Shown: positions 25,791 to 34,352 of the stretch, piece after piece
Layout: each line of letters starts with the position of its first letter
Numbering within the stretch: position 1 is the stretch's first letter
Program-made: the position numbers and the translations under genes
Notes under the pieces: generated by a model
The model's input: the letters and a program-made list of their open reading frames with translations, nothing else
Databases searched by the model: none
What the model was told of the DNA's origin: nothing
DNA from: Muribaculaceae bacterium
Lineage (GTDB): Bacteria > Bacteroidota > Bacteroidia > Bacteroidales > Muribaculaceae
Direction of reading: 5' to 3'
NCBI GenBank assembly: GCA_022509185.1
Contig: JAFLTS010000003.1
Span: 1-64,000, forward strand
Length of the DNA: 64,000 nucleotides

Positions 25791-27987
25791 GAATCACCCG
25801 GTCGTGAAGTTCTGCTAATTTACCGGAATTCCACCTGTCTGTTGTGCCCACTAAATATCCTGTAATCCTTTGAATTGTTTCAAATGGGGTATTACATTTC
25901 GGGCAGTTTCCCTGATCTTTTAAAGCGTTTTCATAACCACATTTCGGACAATGATTTCTGTTATGGTTAACTGAACCATATCCTATATTATAACGATCCA
26001 TAAGATCCACTATCTGCATAATGGCTTCTTCATTCTGTGTAGCATCTCCATCTATTTCCACATAAAATATATGGCCACCACGCGTGAGATCGTGATAAGG
26101 AGCTTCTATCTTAGCTTTGTGACGAGGAGAGCAGTTATAATATACCGGCACGTGGTTGGAATTAGTATAGTAGTTTTTGTCAGTGATACCGGGTATTTCA
26201 CCGAATATTTTTTTATCAACCTTTGTGAATTTACCTGAAAGTCCTTCTGCAGGTGTTGCAAGAATGGAATAATTGTGGCCGTAACGATTTGAAAAATCAT
26301 TGGCTCTGTCGCGCATATAAGTCACAATTTTAAGACCTAATTCTTGTGAGTCTTCTGATTCTCCATGGTGTTTGCCTGTCAGAGCTATCAAAGTTTCAGC
26401 AAGCCCGATAAAACCTATTCCAAGAGTTCCTTGATTAATTACTTTCTCAATTGTGTCCTGAGGTTTTAGGATTGAAGCATTATTCCATAATGAAGTCATA
26501 AGCAATGGAAATTGTTTGGCCAATGCAGTTTTCTGAAATTGGAACCTTTCATCTAATTGTTTGGCTGTCACTTCCAATACAGCATCAAGTTTTTCGAAGA
26601 ATTTATCTATTCTTCTATTATAATCTTCGATATTCCTTACTTCGAGACCAAGTCTTACAATATTGATTGTTGTGAAAGACAGGTTGCCTCTTCCTATAGA
26701 TGTTTTTTCTCCGAAACGATTTTCGAATACCCGGGTTCTACAACCCATTGTAGCCACCTCATGAATATATCTTTTGGGGTCTTCAGCATTCCAGTCTTCA
26801 CTCTGATTAAAGGTGGCATCAAGATTTAGAAAATTAGGGAAGAATCTTCTTGCAGATACCTTACAGGCCAGTTTATACAAATCATAATTCGGATCCTCAG
26901 GCAAATAGCTTACGCCTCTTTTTTTCTTCCATATCTGAATAGGGAAAATAGCGGTGGTGCCATTACCTACACCCTCATATGTAGAATTTAAAAGTTCTCG
27001 GATCACACATCTTCCTTCTGCAGAAGTGTCAGTACCATAGTTTACAGAAGAGAATACCACCTGGTTTCCTCCACGAGAATGTATGGTATTCATGTTATGT
27101 ATAAAGGCTTCCATTGACTGATGAACTCTTCCCACAGTCTTATTCACTGCATGTTGCACCATTCTTTCCTTTCCTTCAAGTCCATCCAGGCTTTTCTTCT
27201 CAAAATCTTTTATCTTGACATTATAAAGGTCCTTAAGGTCATTGCCGGTTAGATCTTCAAGGTTTTTTATTTCTTCTATAAATGAAGATCTTACATAGGG
27301 AGCAAGATAAAAATCAAGAGCCGGGATGGCTTGACCTCCGTGCATTTCATTCTGCGCAGTTTCTAATGAAATACAGGCAATAACACTTGCAGTTTCAATT
27401 CTTTTAGCCGGTCTTGATTCCCCATGACCTGCTACAAAGCCATTTTGAAGGATATTATCAAGAGGATGTTGAACACAGGTCAGACTTTTGGTGGGATAAT
27501 AGTCTTTATCGTGAATATGGATATAATTGTTTTTCAAAGCGTCTTTGACTTCTGCTGAAAGAAGATAATCATCCACAAAAGGCTTGGTGGTTTCTGTAGA
27601 AAATTTCATCATCATGCCGGCGGGAGAATCGGTGTTCATATTGGCGTTCTCTCTGGTGATGTCATTGTTTTTGGCATTAATTATTTCCAAAAACATATCC
27701 CTGGTTTTAGCCTTTCTGGCAATAGATCTCTTATCCCGATAGGCTATATATCTTTTAGCCACATCTTTACGGGATGATTTCATTAATTCAAATTCCACAC
27801 GGTCTTGTATATCCTCTACGGTCATTCTTTCCTCTCCGTTCATGCCAATACGGTCAGAAATCTTTTGAATCAAGGATTCATCTTCTCCAAGTTCTGTGGT
27901 GAGCATAGCTTTGCGAATAGCAGCCTTGATCTTTTCTTCATTGTATCCTACAATTCTTCCGTCTCTTTTTTCTACCGTGTGTATCAT
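25783..27987 (-). CDS. nrdD: Anaerobic ribonucleoside-triphosphate reductase
   Basis: Class III reductase that makes deoxynucleotides without oxygen. The 734-residue protein has an N-terminal ATP-cone (VEKRDGRIVGYNEEKIKAAI, residues 5-24), a central barrel with DKDYYPTKSLTCVQHPLDNI and RGGNQVVFSSVNYGTDTS, a zinc site CPKCGYENALKDQGNCPKC near 678, and the glycyl-radical segment RITGYLVGTTDRWNSGKLAE near 706. Length is normal. The ATP-cone implies allosteric control by dATP/ATP. A promoter with tandem heptamers lies upstream. Confidence 0.97.
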   Translation of the reverse strand: MIHTVEKRDGRIVGYNEEKIKAAIRKAMLTTELGEDESLIQKISDRIGMNGEERMTVEDIQDRVEFELMKSSRKDVAKRYIAYRDKRSIARKAKTRDMFLEIINAKNNDITRENANMNTDSPAGMMMKFSTETTKPFVDDYLLSAEVKDALKNNYIHIHDKDYYPTKSLTCVQHPLDNILQNGFVAGHGESRPAKRIETASVIACISLETAQNEMHGGQAIPALDFYLAPYVRSSFIEEIKNLEDLTGNDLKDLYNVKIKDFEKKSLDGLEGKERMVQHAVNKTVGRVHQSMEAFIHNMNTIHSRGGNQVVFSSVNYGTDTSAEGRCVIRELLNSTYEGVGNGTTAIFPIQIWKKKRGVSYLPEDPNYDLYKLACKVSARRFFPNFLNLDATFNQSEDWNAEDPKRYIHEVATMGCRTRVFENRFGEKTSIGRGNLSFTTINIVRLGLEVRNIEDYNRRIDKFFEKLDAVLEVTAKQLDERFQFQKTALAKQFPLLMTSLWNNASILKPQDTIEKVINQGTLGIGFIGLAETLIALTGKHHGESEDSQELGLKIVTYMRDRANDFSNRYGHNYSILATPAEGLSGKFTKVDKKIFGEIPGITDKNYYTNSNHVPVYYNCSPRHKAKIEAPYHDLTRGGHIFYVEIDGDATQNEEAIMQIVDLMDRYNIGYGSVNHNRNHCPKCGYENALKDQGNCPKCNTPFETIQRITGYLVGTTDRWNSGKLAELHDRVIHE

Positions 27988-28016
27988 TATCTTTTAGCTT
28001 TGAATTATACGCGGGG

Positions 28017-28048
28017 CGAAATTAATATAATTGCCAAAACGTGCCAAA
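28017..28048 (-). promoter_or_regulatory. nrdD promoter with tandem TGCCAAA heptamers
   Basis: On the minus strand TTTG (28045-28048) and TAATTTCG (28017-28024) are 20 bases apart, a near-consensus promoter. On the plus strand the heptamer TGCCAAA occurs twice in this region (28032-28038 and 28042-28048), repeating with a 10-base period, and the second copy covers the -33 element. Two sites on one face of the helix suggest regulator binding. The remaining ~170 bases up to 28218 are an A/T-rich stretch without recognisable genes. Confidence 0.55.
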
Positions 28049-28217
28049 TATTTCACAATAAAATTTTGTTAAAAATTATTTTGGACAACTTTTTATTGTT
28101 TTTAAAAATATAAATAACTGATTATAAGAAAAATACAAAAAATTTTGGAAAACTTTTAGAAAATTTGAAAAAATTTTGTTAAATAAAAATTAATTTATTA
28201 TAAGCCTAAAAAATCAC

Positions 28218-28249
28218 TTTGTTAAAGAGGGAATAATGCATTACCTTTG
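28218..28249 (+). promoter_or_regulatory. Promoter of the META-domain lipoprotein gene
   Basis: TTTG at 28218-28221 and TACCTTTG at 28242-28249 are exactly 20 bases apart, a full consensus match, 21 bases before the ATG. Confidence 0.82.
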
Positions 28250-28270
28250 CATTATTAAGTTTAAACGGCT

Positions 28271-29161
28271 ATGAAAAAAAATCTATTCTGGGCCACTCTA
28301 ATGGCAACTTTAATAATGGCTCCATCTTGCAGCATTTTTCATAAATCAACCAGCAAGACTGCTGAAAACACAGTTGAAGTAAAAAAAGAAGTAGTATTGC
28401 CTACAGACAGAGAAGATATTGTTCAACCTGTTTCAGCAGTCTACACTTCCCAGGACATTTCTAAAGGGATTATTAAGGGTGATTGGGCCATTGAAACCGT
28501 AAATGGTAAAAGTGCAGTAGGGGAAAAAGCACCCTTTTTGAAATTTGAGCCTTCGGAAGGACGTGTCTACGGTAACAATGGTTGTAATGTTATTAATGCG
28601 GAATATAAGTATAATCCACAGGATTCCACAATCACTTTCAGTTATCTAAGCAGCACAATGATGCTTTGTCATAAAGAGGGTCTTACTGACATGGAAATAA
28701 ATCTTGCATTGGATGCAGCCAGATACTATAAATGCGAACTTTCCGGTGATGATTATTATCTCACCCTCTATAATAGCAAAAAAGAACCTGTGATGGGTCT
28801 GATGCACCAGAATTTTCAATTTCTCAACGGTACATGGGCTGTAAAAGAAATTTCGGGGGAGGAGGTTAATGTTCCAAAAATGAAATTAGTGATTGATGTA
28901 GAAGAAGGAAAACTTCATGGAAACACGGGTTGTAATGTAATCAACGGTTCTCTTGAGATAAACATGGAATCTGCCAATTCCATTTCTTTTCAGGCAATCG
29001 CAAAGACTCTGATGCTTTGTCCGGATGAAAACTATGAGACTCCGTTGTTGGTTGCACTCGAGGAAGCCATGAAAGCTCGTCCGCTTAAAGGAGGTAAAGT
29101 TGAATTGCTTGACAGTCAAGGGAAACCCGTTTTACTTTTGGAAAGAACTTCAGATAAATAA
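28271..29161 (+). CDS. Lipoprotein with two META (HslJ-type) domains
   Basis: A 296-residue lipoprotein with a lipobox ending MAPSC near residue 20. Two META domains follow in tandem, at about residues 70-175 and 185-292. Each has a GNNGCNVINAEY / GNTGCNVINGSL block, then a STMMLCHKE / KTLMLCPDE cysteine-containing strand and a helix. The cysteine pair in each repeat is conserved. META/HslJ proteins are linked to heat-shock or antibiotic tolerance in enterobacteria, but the role in Bacteroidetes is unclear to me. It has its own strong promoter and lies upstream of an hslR-like gene. Confidence 0.82.
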   Translation: MKKNLFWATLMATLIMAPSCSIFHKSTSKTAENTVEVKKEVVLPTDREDIVQPVSAVYTSQDISKGIIKGDWAIETVNGKSAVGEKAPFLKFEPSEGRVYGNNGCNVINAEYKYNPQDSTITFSYLSSTMMLCHKEGLTDMEINLALDAARYYKCELSGDDYYLTLYNSKKEPVMGLMHQNFQFLNGTWAVKEISGEEVNVPKMKLVIDVEEGKLHGNTGCNVINGSLEINMESANSISFQAIAKTLMLCPDENYETPLLVALEEAMKARPLKGGKVELLDSQGKPVLLLERTSDK

Positions 29162-29197
29162 GTTTCTTTAAAATTTAGAGAGGGTTAATTATTTTGT

Positions 29198-29635
29198 ATG
29201 CCTAAAAACGAAGAAAGAATTGACAAATGGCTATGGTGTATGCGGGTTTTCAAAACACGCACCATCGCAACAGAGGCATGTAAGAAAGGAAGGGTAACTA
29301 TAAAGGGTGCAACTGTAAAACCATCGCGTCCGATAAAAATAGGAGAGGTGGTTGATGTTAAAAAGCCACCGGTTACATACACTTTCAAAGTGGTAGGGAT
29401 ACCTAACGGTAGACTTGGGGCAAAATTAGTGCCCGAGTATCTGGAAAATCTAACCCCGCAGTCTCAATACGACCTCTTGGAAATGTCAAGAATTTCCGGG
29501 TTTGTGGATAGAAGTAAAGGTCTGGGGAGACCAACAAAACGTGAAGGCAGGGAATTGGCTAAATTCCGAGAAGAGACGATGGATAATTTCTTCCTTGATT
29601 GGGAGGATTTTGACGAAGAAGAGGATGATGTTTAA
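29198..29635 (+). CDS. hslR: S4-domain RNA-binding protein (Hsp15/HslR-like)
   Basis: A 145-residue protein with an S4 RNA-binding domain at residues 6-60: RIDKWLWCMRVFKTRTIATE, KKGRVTIKGATVKPSRPIK and GEVVDVKK. The rest is a charged C-terminal region with SKGLGRPTKREGREL near 110, typical of the Hsp15 family, and an acidic tail. Hsp15 binds stalled 50S subunits carrying nascent peptide, a role consistent with the next gene, pth, though the link is inference. The next gene begins 58 bases after its stop at the start I prefer. Confidence 0.85.
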   Translation: MPKNEERIDKWLWCMRVFKTRTIATEACKKGRVTIKGATVKPSRPIKIGEVVDVKKPPVTYTFKVVGIPNGRLGAKLVPEYLENLTPQSQYDLLEMSRISGFVDRSKGLGRPTKREGRELAKFREETMDNFFLDWEDFDEEEDDV

Positions 29636-29693
29636 TTTCTTTTTGAACCTATTTAAGAAAAGAGAGAGAGTAGAAAATGCTTTCCCGGAGGAT

Positions 29694-30257
29694 ATGAAAA
29701 AATTTCTGATTGTAGGTTTAGGTAATATTGGCCCGGACTATATTGGCACACGGCATAATATAGGATTCATGATTGCGAATAAACTGGTTGAAGAGACCGC
29801 AGGAAATTTCTCTTCCTGTCGGTATGGAGATATGGCAAGAATCAGGGTTAAGAATTGTGAATTATTAGTCTTAAAACCCTCAACCTTCATGAATTTAAGT
29901 GGTGTAGCGGTAAGATATTGGATGAATAAGGAGAAACTACCTCTTAACCAATTGTTGATATTGGTAGATGACATAGCCTTGCCTTTCGGTACTATACGAA
30001 TACGTGAATCAGGTTCTGAAGGGGGACACAATGGACTTAAAAGTATTTCCGAACATTTAGGCAATAGAAATTATGCCAGATTAAGATTTGGAGTAGGTAG
30101 TGAATTTGCACAAGGACGGCAGGTAGATTACGTTCTGGGTCAATTTAACTCTGAAGAAAAGAAAGAACTACCGGAAAAGATTCAGCGAGCTGTGGAGGCT
30201 GTTAAGGCTTTCTGCTTGTCAGGTGCATCATTCGCAATGACCCATTTCAATAAATAA
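29694..30257 (+). CDS. pth: Peptidyl-tRNA hydrolase
   Basis: Releases tRNA from prematurely ended peptides. From the ATG at 29694 the protein is 187 residues, the family size, and starts MKKFLIVGLGNIGPDYIGTR. It contains HNIGFMIANKLVEE with the catalytic histidine, KPSTFMNLSGVAV near 61, LLILVDDIALPFGTIRIRES near 87 and SEGGHNGLKSISEHLGN near 107. A GGAGG lies just upstream. Longer starts at 29625/29628 would overlap hslR and add a basic extension not usual for Pth. The last 30 bases overlap the convergent tilS gene. Confidence 0.95.
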   Translation: MKKFLIVGLGNIGPDYIGTRHNIGFMIANKLVEETAGNFSSCRYGDMARIRVKNCELLVLKPSTFMNLSGVAVRYWMNKEKLPLNQLLILVDDIALPFGTIRIRESGSEGGHNGLKSISEHLGNRNYARLRFGVGSEFAQGRQVDYVLGQFNSEEKKELPEKIQRAVEAVKAFCLSGASFAMTHFNK

Positions 30258-31178
30258 ATTTCTGTTTCTCAGAATTACAGAACCTTTTTTGAGCCTCCAT
30301 CTTCTTATGTGAGGCTTTTCAGCATTGATGGCTGCCAGAATCTCTTTTGGAGTTGTGGTGAAGGGGCCAGCCTTTTCAATAAATCTTTTTATCAATAGGA
30401 GAGGTGCCGGGAATTCTAATATTTCATCTGCAGTTATAGTCAGTGACTCTTCAGGCAATGCCTTTGATAAAGAATCCTCTACTATTAAATTTTCGCTATA
30501 CAGGTTGCTAATAGAACGTCTGATTGCATTGTCGAAACCTTTCCATTCCTTTCTCAACAAAGGGAAAATTTGATTTCTAAGATAATTCCTTCTATAATCA
30601 GATTCCAGATTTGTTGAATCGGTAACAAATGTTTGGTTTTCCAACATAAGATATTCCAAAATCTCCTCTCTGCTCAAATCTAAAAGAGGACGCCATATTT
30701 TCCCGGAGTCTCTTAACATCCCTTTTAAACCGCGTGTTCCCGAACCTCTTAACAGATTTAAAAAAAGGGTCTCTATATTGTCATCAGAATTATGACCTGT
30801 CACAATTCGGTCTGCTCCCAATTCACTTAGTTTAGTTTCAAACCATTCATAACGAAGTTCCCGACAAGCCATCTCAATAGATTTCCCCTTATTCTTTTTC
30901 AGATATCCTTCTACATCGAATTCTTTGATTTCCAACGGTAATTGCTGAATCTGACAGAAGTTTTCCACAAATCGGGAGTCAGAATTACTTTCCTCACCTC
31001 TTAGATGGAAGTTGCAATGCAACGCTTTCTTAACTAAACCGAGTTTGTTTAGCAATAGAACCGTTGCTACGCTATCTGCTCCTCCGCTTAAAGCTACCAG
31101 CGTTTTATTTATGCCTGCATCCGAAGCCTCCCTTTTAAGAGAGTATTGTAATTTTTTATATTTTTCCGAATAAGTCAT
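30228..31178 (-). CDS. tilS: tRNA(Ile)-lysidine synthase, short form
   Basis: Converts cytidine 34 of tRNA(Ile)CAU to lysidine so that it reads AUA. The 316-residue protein has the PP-loop SGGADSVATVLLL near 29 and NFHLRGEESNSDSRFVENFC near 56. HNSDDNIETLFLNLLRGSGT near 134 and RPLLDLSREEI near 165 follow. The family in enterobacteria and many Bacteroidetes reaches about 430 residues with a C-terminal domain. Here the protein stops about 110 residues earlier, as in the short Aquifex form. It overlaps the ABC permease gene by four bases at the start and pth by 30 bases at the end. Confidence 0.9.
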   Translation of the reverse strand: MTYSEKYKKLQYSLKREASDAGINKTLVALSGGADSVATVLLLNKLGLVKKALHCNFHLRGEESNSDSRFVENFCQIQQLPLEIKEFDVEGYLKKNKGKSIEMACRELRYEWFETKLSELGADRIVTGHNSDDNIETLFLNLLRGSGTRGLKGMLRDSGKIWRPLLDLSREEILEYLMLENQTFVTDSTNLESDYRRNYLRNQIFPLLRKEWKGFDNAIRRSISNLYSENLIVEDSLSKALPEESLTITADEILEFPAPLLLIKRFIEKAGPFTTTPKEILAAINAEKPHIRRWRLKKGSVILRNRNLFIEMGHCE

Positions 31179-32395
31179 TCGTATCTGATTGCCTCTATTG
31201 GGTCAAGATTTGAAGCCTTAGCGGCAGGATAAAATCCGAATATAATGCCTATTACAGTACATACCACGAATGAAAGTACTACCGAACTTGCTTCTATCAC
31301 AACAGGCCAATGGGCAATCACTCTGATCATCCAAGTGGTGAAAGCACCAAGCAGAATTCCAAGGATTCCTCCGGTTACTGAAATTATCACAGCTTCAATC
31401 AAAAACTGCATCATGATGTCGTTGCCACGGGCTCCGATACTCATTCTGAGTCCTATCTCACGTGTGCGTTCTGTCACACTTACTATCATGATGTTCATAA
31501 TTCCGATACCACCGACCAATAATGATATACCTGCTACAGCAGCCAATAATATAGTCATCATCGCCGAAGTGGAAGATATCATTTCTGCAAGCTCCTGCAT
31601 TGATCTTATAGTGAAATTATCTACTTCGTCATCTCTAAGTTTGTGTTGGGTTCTTAAAATATCGGTTATCTCTGCTATAGTGGCTTGAGTTTCTTCCTCG
31701 TTTACAGCGGATGCCTGCATACCTTGCAAATAATCCGTGGCTAACACTCTTTTCATCACAGTGGTGTAGGGAGCAAGTGCAATATTATCCTGGTCTTGAC
31801 CCATGGTATTATATCCTTTCTCATCCAGCACCCCGATAACCGTCATCGGTATTGTGCCGAACCTTACTACTTTCCCTACAGGATCTGTTCCATCGGGGAA
31901 AAGATTGTCTACAAGAGTCTTACCAATCACCACCACTTTGGCTGCTCTTTTTACATCATCTTCAGTAAACATTTCTCCACGGCTCACCTTTCTCTGTCGA
32001 ATCTGCAGGAATTCTTCATTAACTCCTTGCAATTGGGATGGATAGTTGTTATTGCCATAAATCCATTGGCCAGAACTGCTGACTGAAGGTGTGATGTGTG
32101 ATACGGTCGTGGCCTGGTTTACTATAGCTTCATAATCGGCCGGTTTCAAGGTCTGCATATCATCACTGCTCTGACGCACTCCGCCTCTGTTTTCTGCTCC
32201 CGGGAAAATCATTATCATATTGCTTCCCATCTCCGAAATCTGGGCCTTTATGGAGTTTTTTGATCCCTGACCTATAGCAAGCATGGCAATTACCGCTCCT
32301 ACACCAATAATAACTCCCAGCATTGTCAGGAAACAACGCATCTTATTGTTGTTTAGAGCTTTAAGTGCTACCTTTAGAAGATTCTTTATATTCAT
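31175..32395 (-). CDS. MacB-type ABC transporter permease (FtsX family)
   Basis: The 406-residue protein has the MacB/FtsX layout: a first membrane helix (FLTMLGVIIGVGAVIAMLAI, residues 22-41), a large periplasmic domain (residues ~45-270), and three C-terminal helices with GGIGIMNIMIVSVTERTREI and GLRMSIGARGNDIMMQFLIE (near 292-335). It lacks an ATPase domain, which is encoded by the next gene upstream, so MacB is split in two polypeptides. With MacA and TolC homologues in the same operon it should form a tripartite exporter. The substrate is unknown: macrolides, peptides or lipids are possible. Confidence 0.9.
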   Translation of the reverse strand: MNIKNLLKVALKALNNNKMRCFLTMLGVIIGVGAVIAMLAIGQGSKNSIKAQISEMGSNMIMIFPGAENRGGVRQSSDDMQTLKPADYEAIVNQATTVSHITPSVSSSGQWIYGNNNYPSQLQGVNEEFLQIRQRKVSRGEMFTEDDVKRAAKVVVIGKTLVDNLFPDGTDPVGKVVRFGTIPMTVIGVLDEKGYNTMGQDQDNIALAPYTTVMKRVLATDYLQGMQASAVNEEETQATIAEITDILRTQHKLRDDEVDNFTIRSMQELAEMISSTSAMMTILLAAVAGISLLVGGIGIMNIMIVSVTERTREIGLRMSIGARGNDIMMQFLIEAVIISVTGGILGILLGAFTTWMIRVIAHWPVVIEASSVVLSFVVCTVIGIIFGFYPAAKASNLDPIEAIRYE

Positions 32396-32411
32396 TTAGG
32401 ATTCTTTCATT

Positions 32412-33155
32412 TCAATCATTGTCCACGGGAAGAGAGTTATATACCTCTTCAGCAGATTTTATATCGGCATTATATTCATCACTGACGATTCTTCCATCTT
32501 TCAGGAGAATATTTCTAGAAGAGTACATGGCGATTTCCGGATTATGTGTCACAAAAATCAGAGTCTTCCCCTCCTTATATAGTTTCTGAAACAAAGTAAG
32601 AATTGAGAAAGAAGTACGAGTATCCAGATTACCTGTCGCTTCGTCGGCAAGTATAATAGAAGGATTATTCACCAAAGCTCTGGCAATGGCCACACGCTGT
32701 TGCTGTCCTCCCGACATCTGGTTGCTTCTATGATAAAGTCTGTCTCCAAGACCCACTTCACGCAAACATCTTTCAGCCATTTCCGTCCTTTGTCTTGCAG
32801 ATATAGAAGTATTATAGAGAAGGGGCAGCTCCACATTTTCCAATGCTGTAGTTTTGGGCAAAAGATTATAATTCTGAAATATAAATCCTATCTTGCGGTT
32901 TCTGATCCGTGCCCGTTCGTTTTTCCCCATACCGCTTACATTGATACCGTCAAGATAATAATCTCCGGAGGTAGGAGTGTCGAGACAACCTAAAGTGTTA
33001 AGAAGAGTTGATTTTCCTGAACCTGATGTGCCCATTATAGTTACGAATTCTCCTTCATAAATAGTAAAGGAAACTCCTCTCAAGGCCTTTACAGTTTCTT
33101 CGCCAACCTTAAAATACCTTTTTAATTTTTCTATTTTGATAATCTCTTTAGGCAT
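32412..33155 (-). CDS. MacB/LolD-type ABC transporter ATPase
   Basis: The 247-residue ATPase has Walker [16 protein letters not shown] near 42, Q-loop [20 protein letters not shown] near 93, signature [15 protein letters not shown] near 145, Walker [16 protein letters not shown] near 165 and H-loop FVTHNPEIA near 199. This is the MacB/LolD subgroup. It starts three bases after the macA-like stop and ends 16 bases before the permease. Confidence 0.92.
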   Translation of the reverse strand: MPKEIIKIEKLKRYFKVGEETVKALRGVSFTIYEGEFVTIMGTSGSGKSTLLNTLGCLDTPTSGDYYLDGINVSGMGKNERARIRNRKIGFIFQNYNLLPKTTALENVELPLLYNTSISARQRTEMAERCLREVGLGDRLYHRSNQMSGGQQQRVAIARALVNNPSIILADEATGNLDTRTSFSILTLFQKLYKEGKTLIFVTHNPEIAMYSSRNILLKDGRIVSDEYNADIKSAEEVYNSLPVDND

Positions 33156-33158
33156 TCT

Positions 33159-34340
33159 TTATTTTTTCTCTTTTTCCTTATCTTTATTCCTGTTCGCTCC
33201 CGGTGGCTTTGGCATGAAAGGATTCTGTTCTTGCTTTGATTTATGAGCCGGTGTTGATTCTATATATTGCAATGCAACTTTTTCTCCCGGTTTTAAACCA
33301 GAAAGTATTTGTTGGTAAATATTGTTTGCAACTCCGGTTTCTACAGCAGTTTCTACAAGTTTACCATCACTAACTATCCATACAGTATGTTTTGCAGGGT
33401 TTGATAAAGGCACAGGTTTAGGAAGATCACTTTCTTCCTCTTCCATTGGTAACGGTTCAAATTTCAATGCCTTTAAAGGCACCGCAAGCACATCATCAAG
33501 TTCCAATGTATAAATAGTGAGATTAGCGGTCATTCCGGGAATAAGTTTAAGATCGGGATTTGGGGCTTTTACAATCACCTCATAAGTCACAACGTTTGAT
33601 GTGGTAGTGGGATTAAGTCTTACTTGTGTCACCGTACCTGTGAAAACATCATCAGGATAAGCATCTACAGTAAATGTAACTCGTTGACCTACTTTTACCT
33701 GACCTATGTCAGCTTCATCCACATTTCCAACGACCTGCATGTTCTCGAGATCAGCTATCACATATAGATCAGCTACATTCATACTTGATACAACTGTCTG
33801 ACCCACCTCTACTTCACGGGATATAATGATTCCGTCGATGGGAGAATATATTTCTGCATAATTAAGATTTTTGGCAGCCCGTACCCTGTCTGCTTTGCTC
33901 TTTTCATAACTCAGTCTGGCAACATCATAATCTCTTTTCGAAGTCTGAAACTCATAATCCGATATCAATTGTTCATCATGAAGTTTTTGGTCACGTTCGT
34001 AATTACTCTTTGCAAATTCATAGCTTGCTTCTGCCGAGGCCATATTGGCATCAGCACTTTTTAATTCACTGTCGAGCAATGTTTTCTCTAGTTCCGCGAG
34101 TAGTTGGCCTTTGGTTACATGATCATTATAGTCAGCATAGAGATGTTCAATAATTCCTGTTACTTGTGTTCCCACATTCACTTGTGTCACAGACTCCATA
34201 GTGCCTGTAGCTGTTACTACTTCAGACATTGAAATCGGTTTCACTTCATATTCATCTATCTCCATTTTTGACTTCTCTCCGCAGCCTATTATTGCTAATG
34301 CCAGGAAGGGAGACAGAATATAAAAACTATATTTATTCAT
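33159..34340 (-). CDS. Efflux periplasmic adaptor (MacA-like, HlyD/RND family)
   Basis: Links the inner-membrane MacB unit to the TolC channel. The 393-residue lipoprotein (lipobox ending AIIGC near residue 20) has a biotinyl-lipoyl half motif (VTKGQLLAELEKTLLDSELK), a coiled-coil hairpin (residues ~88-155) and the second half AEIYSPIDGIIISREVEVGQ near 162. A beta-barrel domain with FTVDAYPDDVFTGTVTQVRL near 217 and a lysine- and proline-rich tail follow. It lies second in the tolC-macA-macB-macB-tilS operon. Confidence 0.9.
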   Translation of the reverse strand: MNKYSFYILSPFLALAIIGCGEKSKMEIDEYEVKPISMSEVVTATGTMESVTQVNVGTQVTGIIEHLYADYNDHVTKGQLLAELEKTLLDSELKSADANMASAEASYEFAKSNYERDQKLHDEQLISDYEFQTSKRDYDVARLSYEKSKADRVRAAKNLNYAEIYSPIDGIIISREVEVGQTVVSSMNVADLYVIADLENMQVVGNVDEADIGQVKVGQRVTFTVDAYPDDVFTGTVTQVRLNPTTTSNVVTYEVIVKAPNPDLKLIPGMTANLTIYTLELDDVLAVPLKALKFEPLPMEEEESDLPKPVPLSNPAKHTVWIVSDGKLVETAVETGVANNIYQQILSGLKPGEKVALQYIESTPAHKSKQEQNPFMPKPPGANRNKDKEKEKK

Positions 34341-34352
34341 AAGTTAAATATT

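Noticed and set aside
28060..28210. A/T-rich stretch with two copies of AAAATTTTGTTAAA, considered as a replication origin or small RNA
   Set aside because: I see no DnaA boxes, no palindromes and no terminator. Short A/T-rich repeats are expected by chance in such sequence.
29502..29693. Long N-terminal extension of pth overlapping hslR
   Set aside because: The first part is hslR read in another frame. The ATG at 29694 gives the standard 187-residue protein.
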